DNA from: Eutrigla gurnardus
Taxonomy: Eukaryota; Chordata; Actinopteri; Perciformes; Triglidae
Assembly (NCBI GenBank): GCA_963514095.1
Contig: CAUPSS010000009.1
Coordinates: 806,001 to 870,000, forward strand
Length of the DNA: 64,000 nt
Direction of reading: 5' to 3'
The notes below the pieces were generated by a model. The model did not search any database. It was not told the origin of the DNA and saw only the letters and a list, made by a program, of their open reading frames with translations. Positions 24,414 through 37,009 of the stretch are shown here, in pieces. A program made the position numbers and the translations under genes. The stretch's first letter is position 1. Each line of letters opens with the position of its first letter.

Positions 24414-26007
24414 ATGTCCCCCTGTGATAGACTGGTTACCTGTCGGTCTCTACATGTCTCCCTGTGATAGACTGGTTACCTGTCTGTCTCTACATGTCTC
24501 CCTGTGATAGACTGGTTACCTGTCTGTCTCTACATGTCTCCCTGTGATAGACTGGTTACCTGTCTGTCTCTACATGTCTCCCTGTGATAGACTGGTTACC
24601 TGTCTGTCTCTACATGTCGGCCCTGTGATAGACTGGTTACCTGTCTGTCTCTACATGTCAGCCCTGTGATAGACTGGTTGCCTGTCTGTCTCTACATGTC
24701 TCCCTGTGATAGACTGGTTACCTGTCTGTCTCTACATGTCGGCCCCGTGATAGACTGGTTACCTGTCTGTCTCTACATGTCTCCCTGTGATAGACTGGTT
24801 ACCTGTCTGTCTCTACATGTCTCCCTGTGATAGACTGGTTACCTGTCTGTCTCTACATGTCCCCCTGTGATAGACTGGTTACCTGTCGGTCTCTACATGT
24901 CTCCCTGTGATAGACTGGTTACCTGTCTGTCTCTACATGTCTCCCTGTGATAGACTGGTTACCTGTCTGTCTCTACATGTCCCCCTGTGATAGACTGGTT
25001 ACCTGTCTGTCTCTACATGTCTCCCTGTGATAGACTGGTTACCTGTCTGTCTCTACATGTCGGCCCCATGATAGACTGGTTACCTGTCTGTCTCTACATG
25101 TCTCCCTGTGATAGACTGGTTACCTGTCTGTCTCTACATGTCTCCCTGTGATAGACTGGTTACCTGTCTGTCTCTACATGTCGGCCCTGTGATAGACTGG
25201 TTACCTGTCTGTCTCTACATGTCAGCCCTGTGATAGACTGGTTGCCTGTCTGTCTCTACATGTCAGCCCTGTGATAGACTGGTTACCTGTCTGTCTCTAC
25301 ATGTCTCCCTGTGATAGACTGGTTACCTGTCAGTCTCTACATGTCTCCCTGTGATAGACTGGTTACCTGTCTGTCTCTACATGTCTCCCTGTGATAGACT
25401 GGTTACCTGTCTGTCTCTACATGTCAGCCCTGTGATAGACTGGTCACCTGTCTGTCTCTACATGTCAGCCTGTGATAGACTGGTTACCTGTCTGTCTCTA
25501 CATGTCAGCCCTGTGATAGACTGGTCACCTGTCTCTCTCTACATGTCAGCCCTGTGATAGACTGGTCACCTGTCTGTCTTTACATGTCTCCCTGTGATAG
25601 ACTGGTTACCTGTCTGTCTCTACATGTCTCCCTGTGATAGACTGGTTACCTGTCTGTCTCTACATGTCAGCCCTGTGATAGACTGGTTACCTGTCTGTCT
25701 CTACATGTCCCCCTGTGATAGACTGGTTACCTGTCGGTCTCTACATGTCTCCCTGTGATAGACTGGTTACCTGTCTGTCTCTACATGTCTCCCTGTGATA
25801 GACTGGTTACGTGTCTGTCTCCACATGTCTCCATGTGATAGACTGGTTACCTGTCTGTCTCTACATGTCAGCCCTATGATAGACTGGTTACCTGTCTGTC
25901 TCTACATGTCAGCCCTGTGATAGACTGGTTACCTGTCTGTCTGTACATGTCTCCCTGTGATAGACTGGTTACCTGTCTGTCTCTACATGTCTCCCTGTGA
26001 TAGACTG

Positions 26008-26042
26008 GTTACTGAGCTACATGTCAGCCCTGTGATAGACTG
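26008..26042. repeat. Unique 35-bp rearranged unit, first copy
   Basis: The CTGTCTGTCT tract is replaced by four bases, giving GTTACTGAGCTACATG instead of GTTACC, tract, CTACATG. It looks like an internal deletion with filler bases at the break. The rest of the unit (CAGCCCTG and TGATAGACT) is normal. It shortens the unit by 6 bp relative to a 41-mer and is a clean physical marker. Confidence 0.95.
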
Positions 26043-28016
26043 GTTACCTGTCTGTCTCTACATGTCTCCCTGTGATAGACTGGTTACCTGTCTGTCTCTA
26101 CATGTCTCCCTGTGATAGACTGGTCACCTGTCTGTCTCTACATGTCTCCCTGTGATAGACTGGTTACCTGTCTGTCTTTACATGTCTCCCTGTGATAGAC
26201 TGGTTACCTGTCTGTCTCTACATGTCTCCCTGTGATAGACTGGTTACCTGTCTGTCTCTACATGTCTCCCTGTGATAGACTGGTTACCTGTCTGTCTCTA
26301 CATGTCCCATTGTGATAGACTGGTTACCTGTCTGTCTCTACATGTCTCCCTGTGATAGACTGGTTACCTGTCTGTCTCTACATGTCTCCCTGTGATAGAC
26401 TGGTTACCTGTCTGTCTCGACATGTCCCCCTGTGATAGACTGGTTACCTGTCTGTCTCTACATGTCTCCCTGTGATAGACTGGTTACCTGTCTGTCTCTA
26501 CATGTCGGCCCCATGATAGACTGGTTACCTGTCTGTCTCTACATGTCTCCCTGTGATAGACTGGTTACCTGTCTGTCTCTACATGTCTCCCTGTGATAGA
26601 CTGGTTACCTGTCTGTCTCTACATGTCGGCCCTGTGATAGACTGGTTACCTGTCTGTCTCTACATGTCAGCCCTGTGATAGACTGGTTGCCTGTCTGTCT
26701 CTACATGTCTCCCTGTGATAGACTGGTTACCTGTCTGTCTCTACATGTCGGCCCCGTGATAGACTGGTTACCTGTCTGTCTCTACATGTCTCCCTGTGAT
26801 AGACTGGTTACCTGTCTGTCTCTACATGTCTCCCTGTGATAGACTGGTTACCTGTCTGTCTCTACATGTCCCCCTGTGATAGACTGGTTACCTGTCGGTC
26901 TCTACATGTCTCCCTGTGATAGACTGGTTACCTGTCTGTCTCTACATGTCTCCCTGTGATAGACTGGTTACCTGTCTGTCTCTACATGTCCCCCTGTGAT
27001 AGACTGGTTACCTGTCTGTCTCTACATGTCTCCCTGTGATAGACTGGTTACCTGTCTGTCTCTACATGTCGGCCCCATGATAGACTGGTTACCTGTCTGT
27101 CTCTACATGTCTCCCTGTGATAGACTGGTTACCTGTCTGTCTCTACATGTCTCCCTGTGATAGACTGGTTACCTGTCTGTCTCTACATGTCGGCCCTGTG
27201 ATAGACTGGTTACCTGTCTGTCTCTACATGTCAGCCCTGTGATAGACTGGTTGCCTGTCTGTCTCTACATGTCAGCCCTGTGATAGACTGGTTACCTGTC
27301 TGTCTCTACATGTCTCCCTGTGATAGACTGGTTACCTGTCAGTCTCTACATGTCTCCCTGTGATAGACTGGTTACCTGTCTGTCTCTACATGTCTCCCTG
27401 TGATAGACTGGTTACCTGTCTGTCTCTACATGTCAGCCCTGTGATAGACTGGTCACCTGTCTGTCTCTACATGTCAGCCTGTGATAGACTGGTTACCTGT
27501 CTGTCTCTACATGTCAGCCCTGTGATAGACTGGTCACCTGTCTCTCTCTACATGTCAGCCCTGTGATAGACTGGTCACCTGTCTGTCTTTACATGTCTCC
27601 CTGTGATAGACTGGTTACCTGTCTGTCTCTACATGTCTCCCTGTGATAGACTGGTTACCTGTCTGTCTCTACATGTCAGCCCTGTGATAGACTGGTTACC
27701 TGTCTGTCTCTACATGTCCCCCTGTGATAGACTGGTTACCTGTCGGTCTCTACATGTCTCCCTGTGATAGACTGGTTACCTGTCTGTCTCTACATGTCTC
27801 CCTGTGATAGACTGGTTACGTGTCTGTCTCCACATGTCTCCATGTGATAGACTGGTTACCTGTCTGTCTCTACATGTCAGCCCTATGATAGACTGGTTAC
27901 CTGTCTGTCTCTACATGTCAGCCCTGTGATAGACTGGTTACCTGTCTGTCTGTACATGTCTCCCTGTGATAGACTGGTTACCTGTCTGTCTCTACATGTC
28001 TCCCTGTGATAGACTG

Positions 28017-28051
28017 GTTACTGAGCTACATGTCAGCCCTGTGATAGACTG
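28017..28051. repeat. Unique 35-bp rearranged unit, second copy
   Basis: Identical to the 35-bp unit 2,009 bp upstream; carried here by the tandem duplication, not by a second independent event. No third copy was seen, although other copies of the surrounding unit order exist near 33.5 and 35.2 kb with a normal 41-bp unit at this place. Confidence 0.95.
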
Positions 28052-28489
28052 GTTACCTGTCTGTCTCTACATGTCTCCCTGTGATAGACTGGTTACCTGT
28101 CTGTCTCTACATGTCTCCCTGTGATAGACTGGTCACCTGTCTGTCTCTACATGTCTCCCTGTGATAGACTGGTTACCTGTCTGTCTTTACATGTCTCCCT
28201 GTGATAGACTGGTTACCTGTCTGTCTCTACATGTCTCCCTGTGATAGACTGGTTACCTGTCTGTCTCTACATGTCTCCCTGTGATAGACTGGTTACCTGT
28301 CTGTCTCTACATGTCCCATTGTGATAGACTGGTTACCTGTCTGTCTCTACATGTCTCCCTGTGATAGACTGGTTACCTGTCTGTCTCTACATGTCTCCCT
28401 GTGATAGACTGGTTACCTGTCTGTCTCGACATGTCCCCCTGTGATAGACTGGTTACCTGTCTGTCTCTACATGTCTCCCTGTGATAGAC

Positions 28490-31400
28490 TGGTTACCTGT
28501 CTGTCTCTACATGTCGGCCCCATGATAGACTGGTTACCTGTCTGTCTCTACATGTCTCCCTGTGATAGACTGGTTACCTGTCTGTCTCTACATGTCTCCC
28601 TGTGATAGACTGGTTACCTGTCTGTCTCTACATGTCGGCCCTGTGATAGACTGGTTACCTGTCTGTCTCTACATGTCAGCCCTGTGATAGACTGGTTGCC
28701 TGTCTGTCTCTACATGTCAGCCCTGTGATAGACTGGTTACCTGTCTGTCTCTACATGTCTCCCTGTGATAGACTGGTTACCTGTCTGTCTCTACATGTCT
28801 CCCTGTGATAGACTGGTTACCTGTCTGTCTCTACATGTCAGCCCTGTGATAGACTGGTCACCTGTCTCTCTCTACATGTCAGCCCTGTGATAGACTGGTC
28901 ACCTGTCTGTCTCTACATGTCAGCCCTGTGATAGACTGGTTACCTGTCTGTCTCTACATGTCTCCCTGTGATAGACTGGTTACCTGTCTGTCTCTAAATG
29001 TCGGCCCCGTGATAGACTGGTTACCTGTCTGTCTCTACATGTCTCCCTGTGATAGACTGGTTACCTGTCTGTCTCTACATGTCTCCCTGTGATAGACTGG
29101 TTACCTGTCTGTCTCTACATGTCCCCCTGTGAAAGACTGGTTACCTGTCGGTCTCTACATGTCTCCCTGTGATAGACTGGTTACCTGTCTGTCTCTACAT
29201 GTCTCCCTGTGATAGACTGGTTACCTGTCTGTCTCTACATGTCCCCCTGTGATAGACTGGTTACCTGTCTGTCTCTACATGTCTCCCTGTGATAGACTGG
29301 TCACCTGTCTGTCTCTACATGTCTCCCTGTGATAGACTGGTTACCTGTCTGTCTTTACATGTCTCCCTGTGATAGACTGGTTACCTGTCTGTCTCTCCAT
29401 GTCTCCCTGTGATAGACTGGTTACCTGTCTGTCTCTACATGTCTCCCTGTGATAGACTGGTTACCTGTCTGTCTCTACATGTCCCCCTGTGATAGACTGG
29501 TTACCTGTCTGTCTCTACATGTCTCCATGTGATAGACTGGTTACCTGTCTGTCTCTACATGTCTCCCTGTGATAGACTGGTTAACTGTCTGTCTCTACAT
29601 GTCCCCCTGTGATAGACTGGTTACCTGTCTGTCTCTACATGTCTCCCTGTGATAGACTGGTTACCTGTCTGTCTCTACATGTCGGCCCCGTGATAGACTG
29701 GTTACCTGTCTGTCTCTACATGTCTCCCTGTGATAGACTGGTTACATGTCTGTCTCTACATGTCTCCCTGTGATAGACTGGTTACCTGTCTGTCTCTACA
29801 TGTCCCCCTGTGATAGACTGGTTACCTGTCGGTCTCTACATGTCTCCCTGTGATAGACTGGTTACCTGTCTGTCTCTACATGTCTCCCTGTGATAGACTG
29901 GTTACCTGTCTGTCTCCACATGTCTCCATGTGATAGACTGGTTACCTGTCTGTCTCTACATGTCAGCCCTATGATAGACTGGTTACCTGTCTGTCTCTAC
30001 ATGTCAGCCCTGTGATAGACTGGTTACCTGTCGGTCTCTACATGTCTCCCTGTGATAGACTGGTTACCTGTCTGTCTCTACATGTCTCCCTGTGATAGAC
30101 TGGTTACCTGTCTGTCTCCACATGTCTCCATGTGATAGACTGGTTACCTGTCTGTCTCTACATGTCAGCCCTATGATAGACTGGTTACCTGTCTGTCTCT
30201 ACATGTCAGCCCTGTGATAGACTGGTTACCTGTCTGTCTCTACATGTCAGCCCTGTGATAGACTGGTTACCTGTCTGTCTGTACATGTCTCCCTGTGATA
30301 GACTGGTTACCTGTCTGTCTCTACATGTCTCCCTGTGATAGACTGGTTACCTGTCTGTCTCTACATGTCGGCCCCATGATAGACTGGTTACCTGTCTGTC
30401 TCTACATGTCTCCCTGTGATAGACTGGTTACCTGTCTGTCTCTACATGTCTCCCTGTGATAGACTGGTTACCTGTCTGTCTCTACATGTCGGCCCTGTGA
30501 TAGACTGGTTACCTGTCTGTCTCTACATGTCAGCCCTGTGATAGACTGGTTGCCTGTCTGTCTCTACATGTCAGCCCTGTGATAGACTGGTTACCTGTCT
30601 GTCTCTACATGTCTCCCTGTGATAGACTGGTTACCTGTCTGTCTCTACATGTCTCCCTGTGATAGACTGGTTACCTGTCTGTCTCTACATGTCAGCCCTG
30701 TGATAGACTGGTCACCTGTCTCTCTCTACATGTCAGCCCTGTGATAGACTGGTCACCTGTCTGTCTCTACATGTCAGCCCTGTGATAGACTGGTTACCTG
30801 TCTGTCTCTACATGTCTCCCTGTGATAGACTGGTTACCTGTCTGTCTCTAAATGTCGGCCCCGTGATAGACTGGTTACCTGTCTGTCTCTACATGTCTCC
30901 CTGTGATAGACTGGTTACCTGTCTGTCTCTACATGTCTCCCTGTGATAGACTGGTTACCTGTCTGTCTCTACATGTCCCCCTGTGAAAGACTGGTTACCT
31001 GTCGGTCTCTACATGTCTCCCTGTGATAGACTGGTTACCTGTCTGTCTCTACATGTCTCCCTGTGATAGACTGGTTACCTGTCTGTCTCTACATGTCCCC
31101 CTGTGATAGACTGGTTACCTGTCTGTCTCTACATGTCTCCCTGTGATAGACTGGTCACCTGTCTGTCTCTACATGTCTCCCTGTGATAGACTGGTTACCT
31201 GTCTGTCTTTACATGTCTCCCTGTGATAGACTGGTTACCTGTCTGTCTCTCCATGTCTCCCTGTGATAGACTGGTTACCTGTCTGTCTCTACATGTCCCC
31301 CTGTGATAGACTGGTTACCTGTCTGTCTCTACATGTCTCCATGTGATAGACTGGTTACCTGTCTGTCTCTACATGTCTCCCTGTGATAGACTGGTTAACT

Positions 31401-32160
31401 GTCTGTCTCTACATGTCCCCCTGTGATAGACTGGTTACCTGTCTGTCTCTACATGTCTCCCTGTGATAGACTGGTTACCTGTCTGTCTCTACATGTCGGC
31501 CCCGTGATAGACTGGTTACCTGTCTGTCTCTACATGTCTCCCTGTGATAGACTGGTTACATGTCTGTCTCTACATGTCTCCCTGTGATAGACTGGTTACC
31601 TGTCTGTCTCTACATGTCCCCCTGTGATAGACTGGTTACCTGTCGGTCTCTACATGTCTCCCTGTGATAGACTGGTTACCTGTCTGTCTCTACATGTCTC
31701 CCTGTGATAGACTGGTTACCTGTCTGTCTCCACATGTCTCCATGTGATAGACTGGTTACCTGTCTGTCTCTACATGTCAGCCCTATGATAGACTGGTTAC
31801 CTGTCTGTCTCTACATGTCAGCCCTGTGATAGACTGGTTACCTGTCGGTCTCTACATGTCTCCCTGTGATAGACTGGTTACCTGTCTGTCTCTACATGTC
31901 TCCCTGTGATAGACTGGTTACCTGTCTGTCTCCACATGTCTCCATGTGATAGACTGGTTACCTGTCTGTCTCTACATGTCAGCCCTATGATAGACTGGTT
32001 ACCTGTCTGTCTCTACATGTCAGCCCTGTGATAGACTGGTTACCTGTCTGTCTCTACATGTCAGCCCTGTGATAGACTGGTTACCTGTCTGTCTGTACAT
32101 GTCTCCCTGTGATAGACTGGTTACCTGTCTGTCTCTACATGTCTCCCTGTGATAGACTGG
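28490..32160. repeat. 1,814/1,854-bp tandem duplication (about 45-46 units)
   Basis: Offset 1,854 in the first part: CGGCCCCATG 28,513 to 30,367, CGGCCCTG 28,634 to 30,488, CTCTAAATG 28,995 to 30,849, GTGAAAGAC 29,129 to 30,983. Offset 1,814 in the second part: GTTAAC 29,580 to 31,394, GTTACATG 29,741 to 31,555. The 40-bp change is one TCTCCCTG unit missing near 31,270 in copy 2. GTTACATG, a variant of the GGTTACC box, links these copies with later ones at 36,913 and 41,822. Confidence 0.9.
29825..30230. repeat. 202-bp tandem duplication (5 units)
   Basis: The series TCGGTC, TCTCCCTG, CTCCACATG, CAGCCCTATG, CAGCCCTG occurs twice: TCGGTC lies at 29,829 and 30,031, offset 202 = three 40-mers plus two 41-mers. 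The same doubling is present near 31.64-32.04, 37.0-37.4 and 41.9-42.3 kb. It therefore predates the larger duplications that carried it. Confidence 0.86.
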
Positions 32161-33240
32161 TTACCTGTCTGTCTCTACATGTCTCCCTGTGATAGACTGG
32201 TCACCTGTCTGTCTCTACATGTCTCCCTGTGATAGACTGGTTACCTGTCTGTCTTTACATGTCTCCCTGTGATAGACTGGTTACCTGTCTGTCTCTTCAT
32301 GTCTCCCTGTGATAGACTGGTTACCTGTCTGTCTGTACATGTCCCCCTGTGATAGACTGGTTACCTGTCGGTCTCTACATGTCTCCCTGTGATAGACTGG
32401 TTACCTGTCTGTCTGTACATGTCTCCCTGTGATAGACTGGTTACCTGTCTGTCTCTACATGTCTCCCTGTGATAGACTGGTTACCTGTCTGTCTCTACAT
32501 GTCAGCCCTGTGATAGACTGGTTACCTGTCTGTCTCTACATGTCTCCCTGTGATAGACTGGTTACCTGTCTGTCTCTACATGTCTCCCTGTGATAGACTG
32601 GTCACCTGTCTGTCTCTACATGTCTCCCTGTGATAGACTGGTTACCTGTCTGTCTTTACATGTCTCCCTGTGATAGACTGGTTACCTGTCTGTCTCTACA
32701 TGTCTCCCTGTGATAGACTGGTTACCTGTCTGTCTCTACATGTCTCCCTGTGATAGACTGGTTACCTGTCTGTCTCTACATGTCTCCCTGTGATAGACTG
32801 GTTACCTGTCTGTCTCTACATGTCTCCCTGTGATAGACTGGTTACCTGTCTGTCTCCACATGTCTCCATGTGATAGACTGGTTACCTGTCTGTCTCTACA
32901 TGTCAGCCCTATGATAGACTGGTTACCTGTCTGTCTCTACATGTCAGCCCTGTGATAGACTGGTTACCTGTCGGTCTCTATATGTCTCCCTGTGATAGAC
33001 TGGTTACCTGTCTGTCTCTACATGTCTCCCTGTGATAGACTGGTTACCTGTCTGTCTCCACATGTCTCCATGTGATAGACTGGTTACCTGTCTGTCTCTA
33101 CATGTCAGCCCTATGATAGACTGGTTACCTGTCTGTCTCTACATGTCAGCCCTGTGATAGACTGGTTACCTGTCTGTCTCTACATGTCAGCCCTGTGATA
33201 GACTGGTTACCTGTCTGTCTGTACATGTCTCCCTGTGATA
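30340..33240. repeat. Super-repeat version at offset 5,318/5,358 from its next copy
   Basis: It aligns with 35,660-38,600: CGGCCCCATG 30,367 to 35,685, CGGCCCTG 30,488 to 35,806 and CTCTAAATG 30,849 to 36,167 at 5,318; GTTAAC 31,394 to 36,752, GTTACATG 31,555 to 36,913, CTTCATG 32,295 to 37,653 and CTATATG 32,979 to 38,337 at 5,358. The 40-bp step is the single unit lost near 31,270. The shared rare CTATATG unit shows the two are close relatives. Confidence 0.88.
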
Positions 33241-36200
33241 GACTGGTTACCTGTCTGTCTCTACATGTCAGCCCTATGATAGACTGGTTACCTGTCTGTC
33301 TCTACATGTCAGCCCTGTGATAGACTGGTTACCTGTCTGTCTCTACATGTCAGCCCTGTGATAGACTGGTTACCTGTCTGTCTGTACATGTCTCCCTGTG
33401 ATAGACTGGTTACCTGTCTGTCTCTACATGTCTCCCTGTGATAGACTGGTTACCTGTCTGTCTCTACATGTCAGCCCTGTGATAGACTGGTTACCTGTCT
33501 GTCTCTACATGTCTCCCTGTGATAGACTGGTTACCTGTCTGTCTCTACATGTCTCCCTGTGATAGACTGGTCACCTGTCTGTCTCTACATGTCTCCCTGT
33601 GATAGACTGGTTACCTGTCTGTCTTTACATGTCTCCCTGTGATAGACTGGTTACCTGTCTGTCTCTACATGTCTCCCTGTGATAGACTGGTTACCTGTCT
33701 GTCTCTACATGTCTCCCTGTGATAGACTGGTTACCTGTCTGTCTCTACATGTCCCATTGTGATAGACTGGTTACCTGTCTGTCTCTACATGTCTCCCTGT
33801 GATAGACTGGTTACCTGTCTGTCTCTACATGTCTCCCTGTGATAGACTGGTTACCTGTCTGTCTCGACATGTCCCCCTGTGATAGACTGGTTACCTGTCT
33901 GTCTCTACATGTCTCCCTGTGATAGACTGGTTACCTGTCTGTCTCTACATGTCGGCCCCATGATAGACTGGTTACCTGTCTGTCTCTACATGTCTCCCTG
34001 TGATAGACTGGTTACCTGTCTGTCTCTACATGTCTCCCTGTGATAGACTGGTTACCTGTCTGTCTCTACATGTCGGCCCTGTGATAGACTGGTTACCTGT
34101 CTGTCTCTACATGTCAGCCCTGTGATAGACTGGTTGCCTGTCTGTCTCTACATGTCAGCCCTGTGATAGACTGGTTACCTGTCTGTCTCTACATGTCTCC
34201 CTGTGATAGACTGGTTACCTGTCTGTCTCTACATGTCTCCCTGTGATAGACTGGTTACCTGTCTGTCTCTACATGTCAGCCCTGTGATAGACTGGTCACC
34301 TGTCTCTCTCTACATGTCAGCCCTGTGATAGACTGGTCACCTGTCTGTCTCTACATGTCAGCCCTGTGATAGACTGGTTACCTGTCTGTCTCTACATGTC
34401 CCCCTGTGAAAGACTGGTTACCTGTCGGTCTCTACATGTCTCCCTGTGATAGACTGGTTACCTGTCTGTCTCTACATGTCTCCCTGTGATAGACTGGTTA
34501 CCTGTCTGTCTCTACATGTCCCCCTGTGATAGACTGGTTACCTGTCTGTCTCTACATGTCTCCCTGTGATAGACTGGTCACCTGTCTGTCTCTACATGTC
34601 TCCCTGTGATAGACTGGTTACCTGTCTGTCTTTACATGTCTCCCTGTGATAGACTGGTTACCTGTCTGTCTCTCCATGTCTCCCTGTGATAGACTGGTTA
34701 CCTGTCTGTCTCTACATGTCTCCCTGTGATAGACTGGTTACCTGTCTGTCTCTACATGTCCCCCTGTGATAGACTGGTTACCTGTCTGTCTCCACATGTC
34801 TCCATGTGATAGACTGGTTACCTGTCTGTCTCTACATGTCAGCCCTATGATAGACTGGTTACCTGTCTGTCTCTACATGTCAGCCCTGTGATAGACTGGT
34901 TACCTGTCTGTCTCTACATGTCAGCCCTGTGATAGACTGGTTACCTGTCTGTCTGTACGTGTCTCCCTGTGATAGACTGGTTACCTGTCTGTCTCTACAT
35001 GTCAGCCCTATGATAGACTGGTTACCTGTCTGTCTCTACATGTCAGCCCTGTGATAGACTGGTTACCTGTCTGTCTCTACATGTCAGCCCTGTGATAGAC
35101 TGGTTACCTGTCTGTCTGTACATGTCTCCCTGTGATAGACTGGTTACCTGTCTGTCTCTACATGTCTCCCTGTGATAGACTGGTTACCTGTCTGCCTCTA
35201 CATGTCAGCCCTGTGATAGACTGGTTACCTGTCTGTCTCTACATGTCTCCCTGTGATAGACTGGTTACCTGTCTGTCTCTACATGTCTCCCTGTGATAGA
35301 CTGGTCACCTGTCTGTCTCTACATGTCTCCCTGTGATAGACTGGTTACCTGTCTGTCTTTACATGTCTCCCTGTGATAGACTGGTTACCTGTCTGTCTCT
35401 ACATGTCTCCCTGTGATAGACTGGTTACCTGTCTGTCTCTACATGTCTCCCTGTGATAGACTGGTTACCTGTCTGTCTCTACATGTCCCATTGTGATAGA
35501 CTGGTTACCTGTCTGTCTCTACATGTCTCCCTGTGATAGACTGGTTACCTGTCTGTCTCTACATGTCTCCCTGTGATAGACTGGTTACCTGTCTGTCTCG
35601 ACATGTCCCCCTGTGATAGACTGGTTACCTGTCTGTCTCTACATGTCTCCCTGTGATAGACTGGTTACCTGTCTGTCTCTACATGTCGGCCCCATGATAG
35701 ACTGGTTACCTGTCTGTCTCTACATGTCTCCCTGTGATAGACTGGTTACCTGTCTGTCTCTACATGTCTCCCTGTGATAGACTGGTTACCTGTCTGTCTC
35801 TACATGTCGGCCCTGTGATAGACTGGTTACCTGTCTGTCTCTACATGTCAGCCCTGTGATAGACTGGTTGCCTGTCTGTCTCTACATGTCAGCCCTGTGA
35901 TAGACTGGTTACCTGTCTGTCTCTACATGTCTCCCTGTGATAGACTGGTTACCTGTCTGTCTCTACATGTCTCCCTGTGATAGACTGGTTACCTGTCTGT
36001 CTCTACATGTCAGCCCTGTGATAGACTGGTCACCTGTCTCTCTCTACATGTCAGCCCTGTGATAGACTGGTCACCTGTCTGTCTCTACATGTCAGCCCTG
36101 TGATAGACTGGTTACCTGTCTGTCTCTACATGTCTCCCTGTGATAGACTGGTTACCTGTCTGTCTCTAAATGTCGGCCCCGTGATAGACTGGTTACCTGT

Positions 36201-36670
36201 CTGTCTCTACATGTCTCCCTGTGATAGACTGGTTACCTGTCTGTCTCTACATGTCTCCCTGTGATAGACTGGTTACCTGTCTGTCTCTACATGTCCCCCT
36301 GTGAAAGACTGGTTACCTGTCGGTCTCTACATGTCTCCCTGTGATAGACTGGTTACCTGTCTGTCTCTACATGTCTCCCTGTGATAGACTGGTTACCTGT
36401 CTGTCTCTACATGTCCCCCTGTGATAGACTGGTTACCTGTCTGTCTCTACATGTCTCCCTGTGATAGACTGGTTACCTGTCTGTCTCTACATGTCTCCCT
36501 GTGATAGACTGGTTACCTGTCTGTCTTTACATGTCTCCCTGTGATAGACTGGTTACCTGTCTGTCTCTCCATGTCTCCCTGTGATAGACTGGTTACCTGT
36601 CTGTCTCTACATGTCTCCCTGTGATAGACTGGTTACCTGTCTGTCTCTACATGTCCCCCTGTGATAGACT
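33030..36670. repeat. 1,734-bp tandem duplication with a 161-bp (4-unit) difference
   Basis: CAGCCCTATG 33,267 to 35,001, CCCATTG 33,751 to 35,485 and CTCGACATG 33,864 to 35,598 lie at offset 1,734; GTGAAAGAC 34,406 to 36,301 lies at 1,895. The 161-bp excess equals one 41-mer and three 40-mers: TCTCCCTG, CTCTAAATG with CGGCCCCG, and two TCTCCCTG units, absent near 34,385 in the first copy. Private changes: GTACGTGTC near 34,957 and CTGCCTCTAC near 35,194. The first copy is a mosaic whose unit order resembles 26.0-26.7 and 28.0-28.7 kb. Confidence 0.87.
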
Positions 36671-37009
36671 GGTTACCTGTCTGTCTCTACATGTCTCCAT
36701 GTGATAGACTGGTTACCTGTCTGTCTCTACATGTCTCCCTGTGATAGACTGGTTAACTGTCTGTCTCTACATGTCCCCCTGTGATAGACTGGTTACCTGT
36801 CTGTCTCTACATGTCTCCCTGTGATAGACTGGTTACCTGTCTGTCTCTACATGTCGGCCCCGTGATAGACTGGTTACCTGTCTGTCTCTACATGTCTCCC
36901 TGTGATAGACTGGTTACATGTCTGTCTCTACATGTCTCCCTGTGATAGACTGGTTACCTGTCTGTCTCTACATGTCCCCCTGTGATAGACTGGTTACCTG
37001 TCGGTCTCT

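Larger units (their letters stand above)
24530..28700. repeat. 2,009-bp tandem duplication (50 units per copy)
   Basis: Offset 2,009 holds from about 24,530-26,690 onto 26,540-28,700: CGGCCCTG 24,616 to 26,625 and 25,180 to 27,189; CGGCCCCG 24,738 to 26,747; CCCATTGTG box 26,304 to 28,313; CTCGACATG 26,417 to 28,426. Both copies carry the only 35-bp unit seen in the window. 2,009 fits 50 units: one 35-mer, fourteen 41-mers and the rest 40-mers. The match stops near 28,700, where the second copy reads CAGCCCTG instead of TCTCCCTG. The CCCATTG and CTCGACATG variants reappear at 33.75 and 35.5 kb. Confidence 0.9.
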
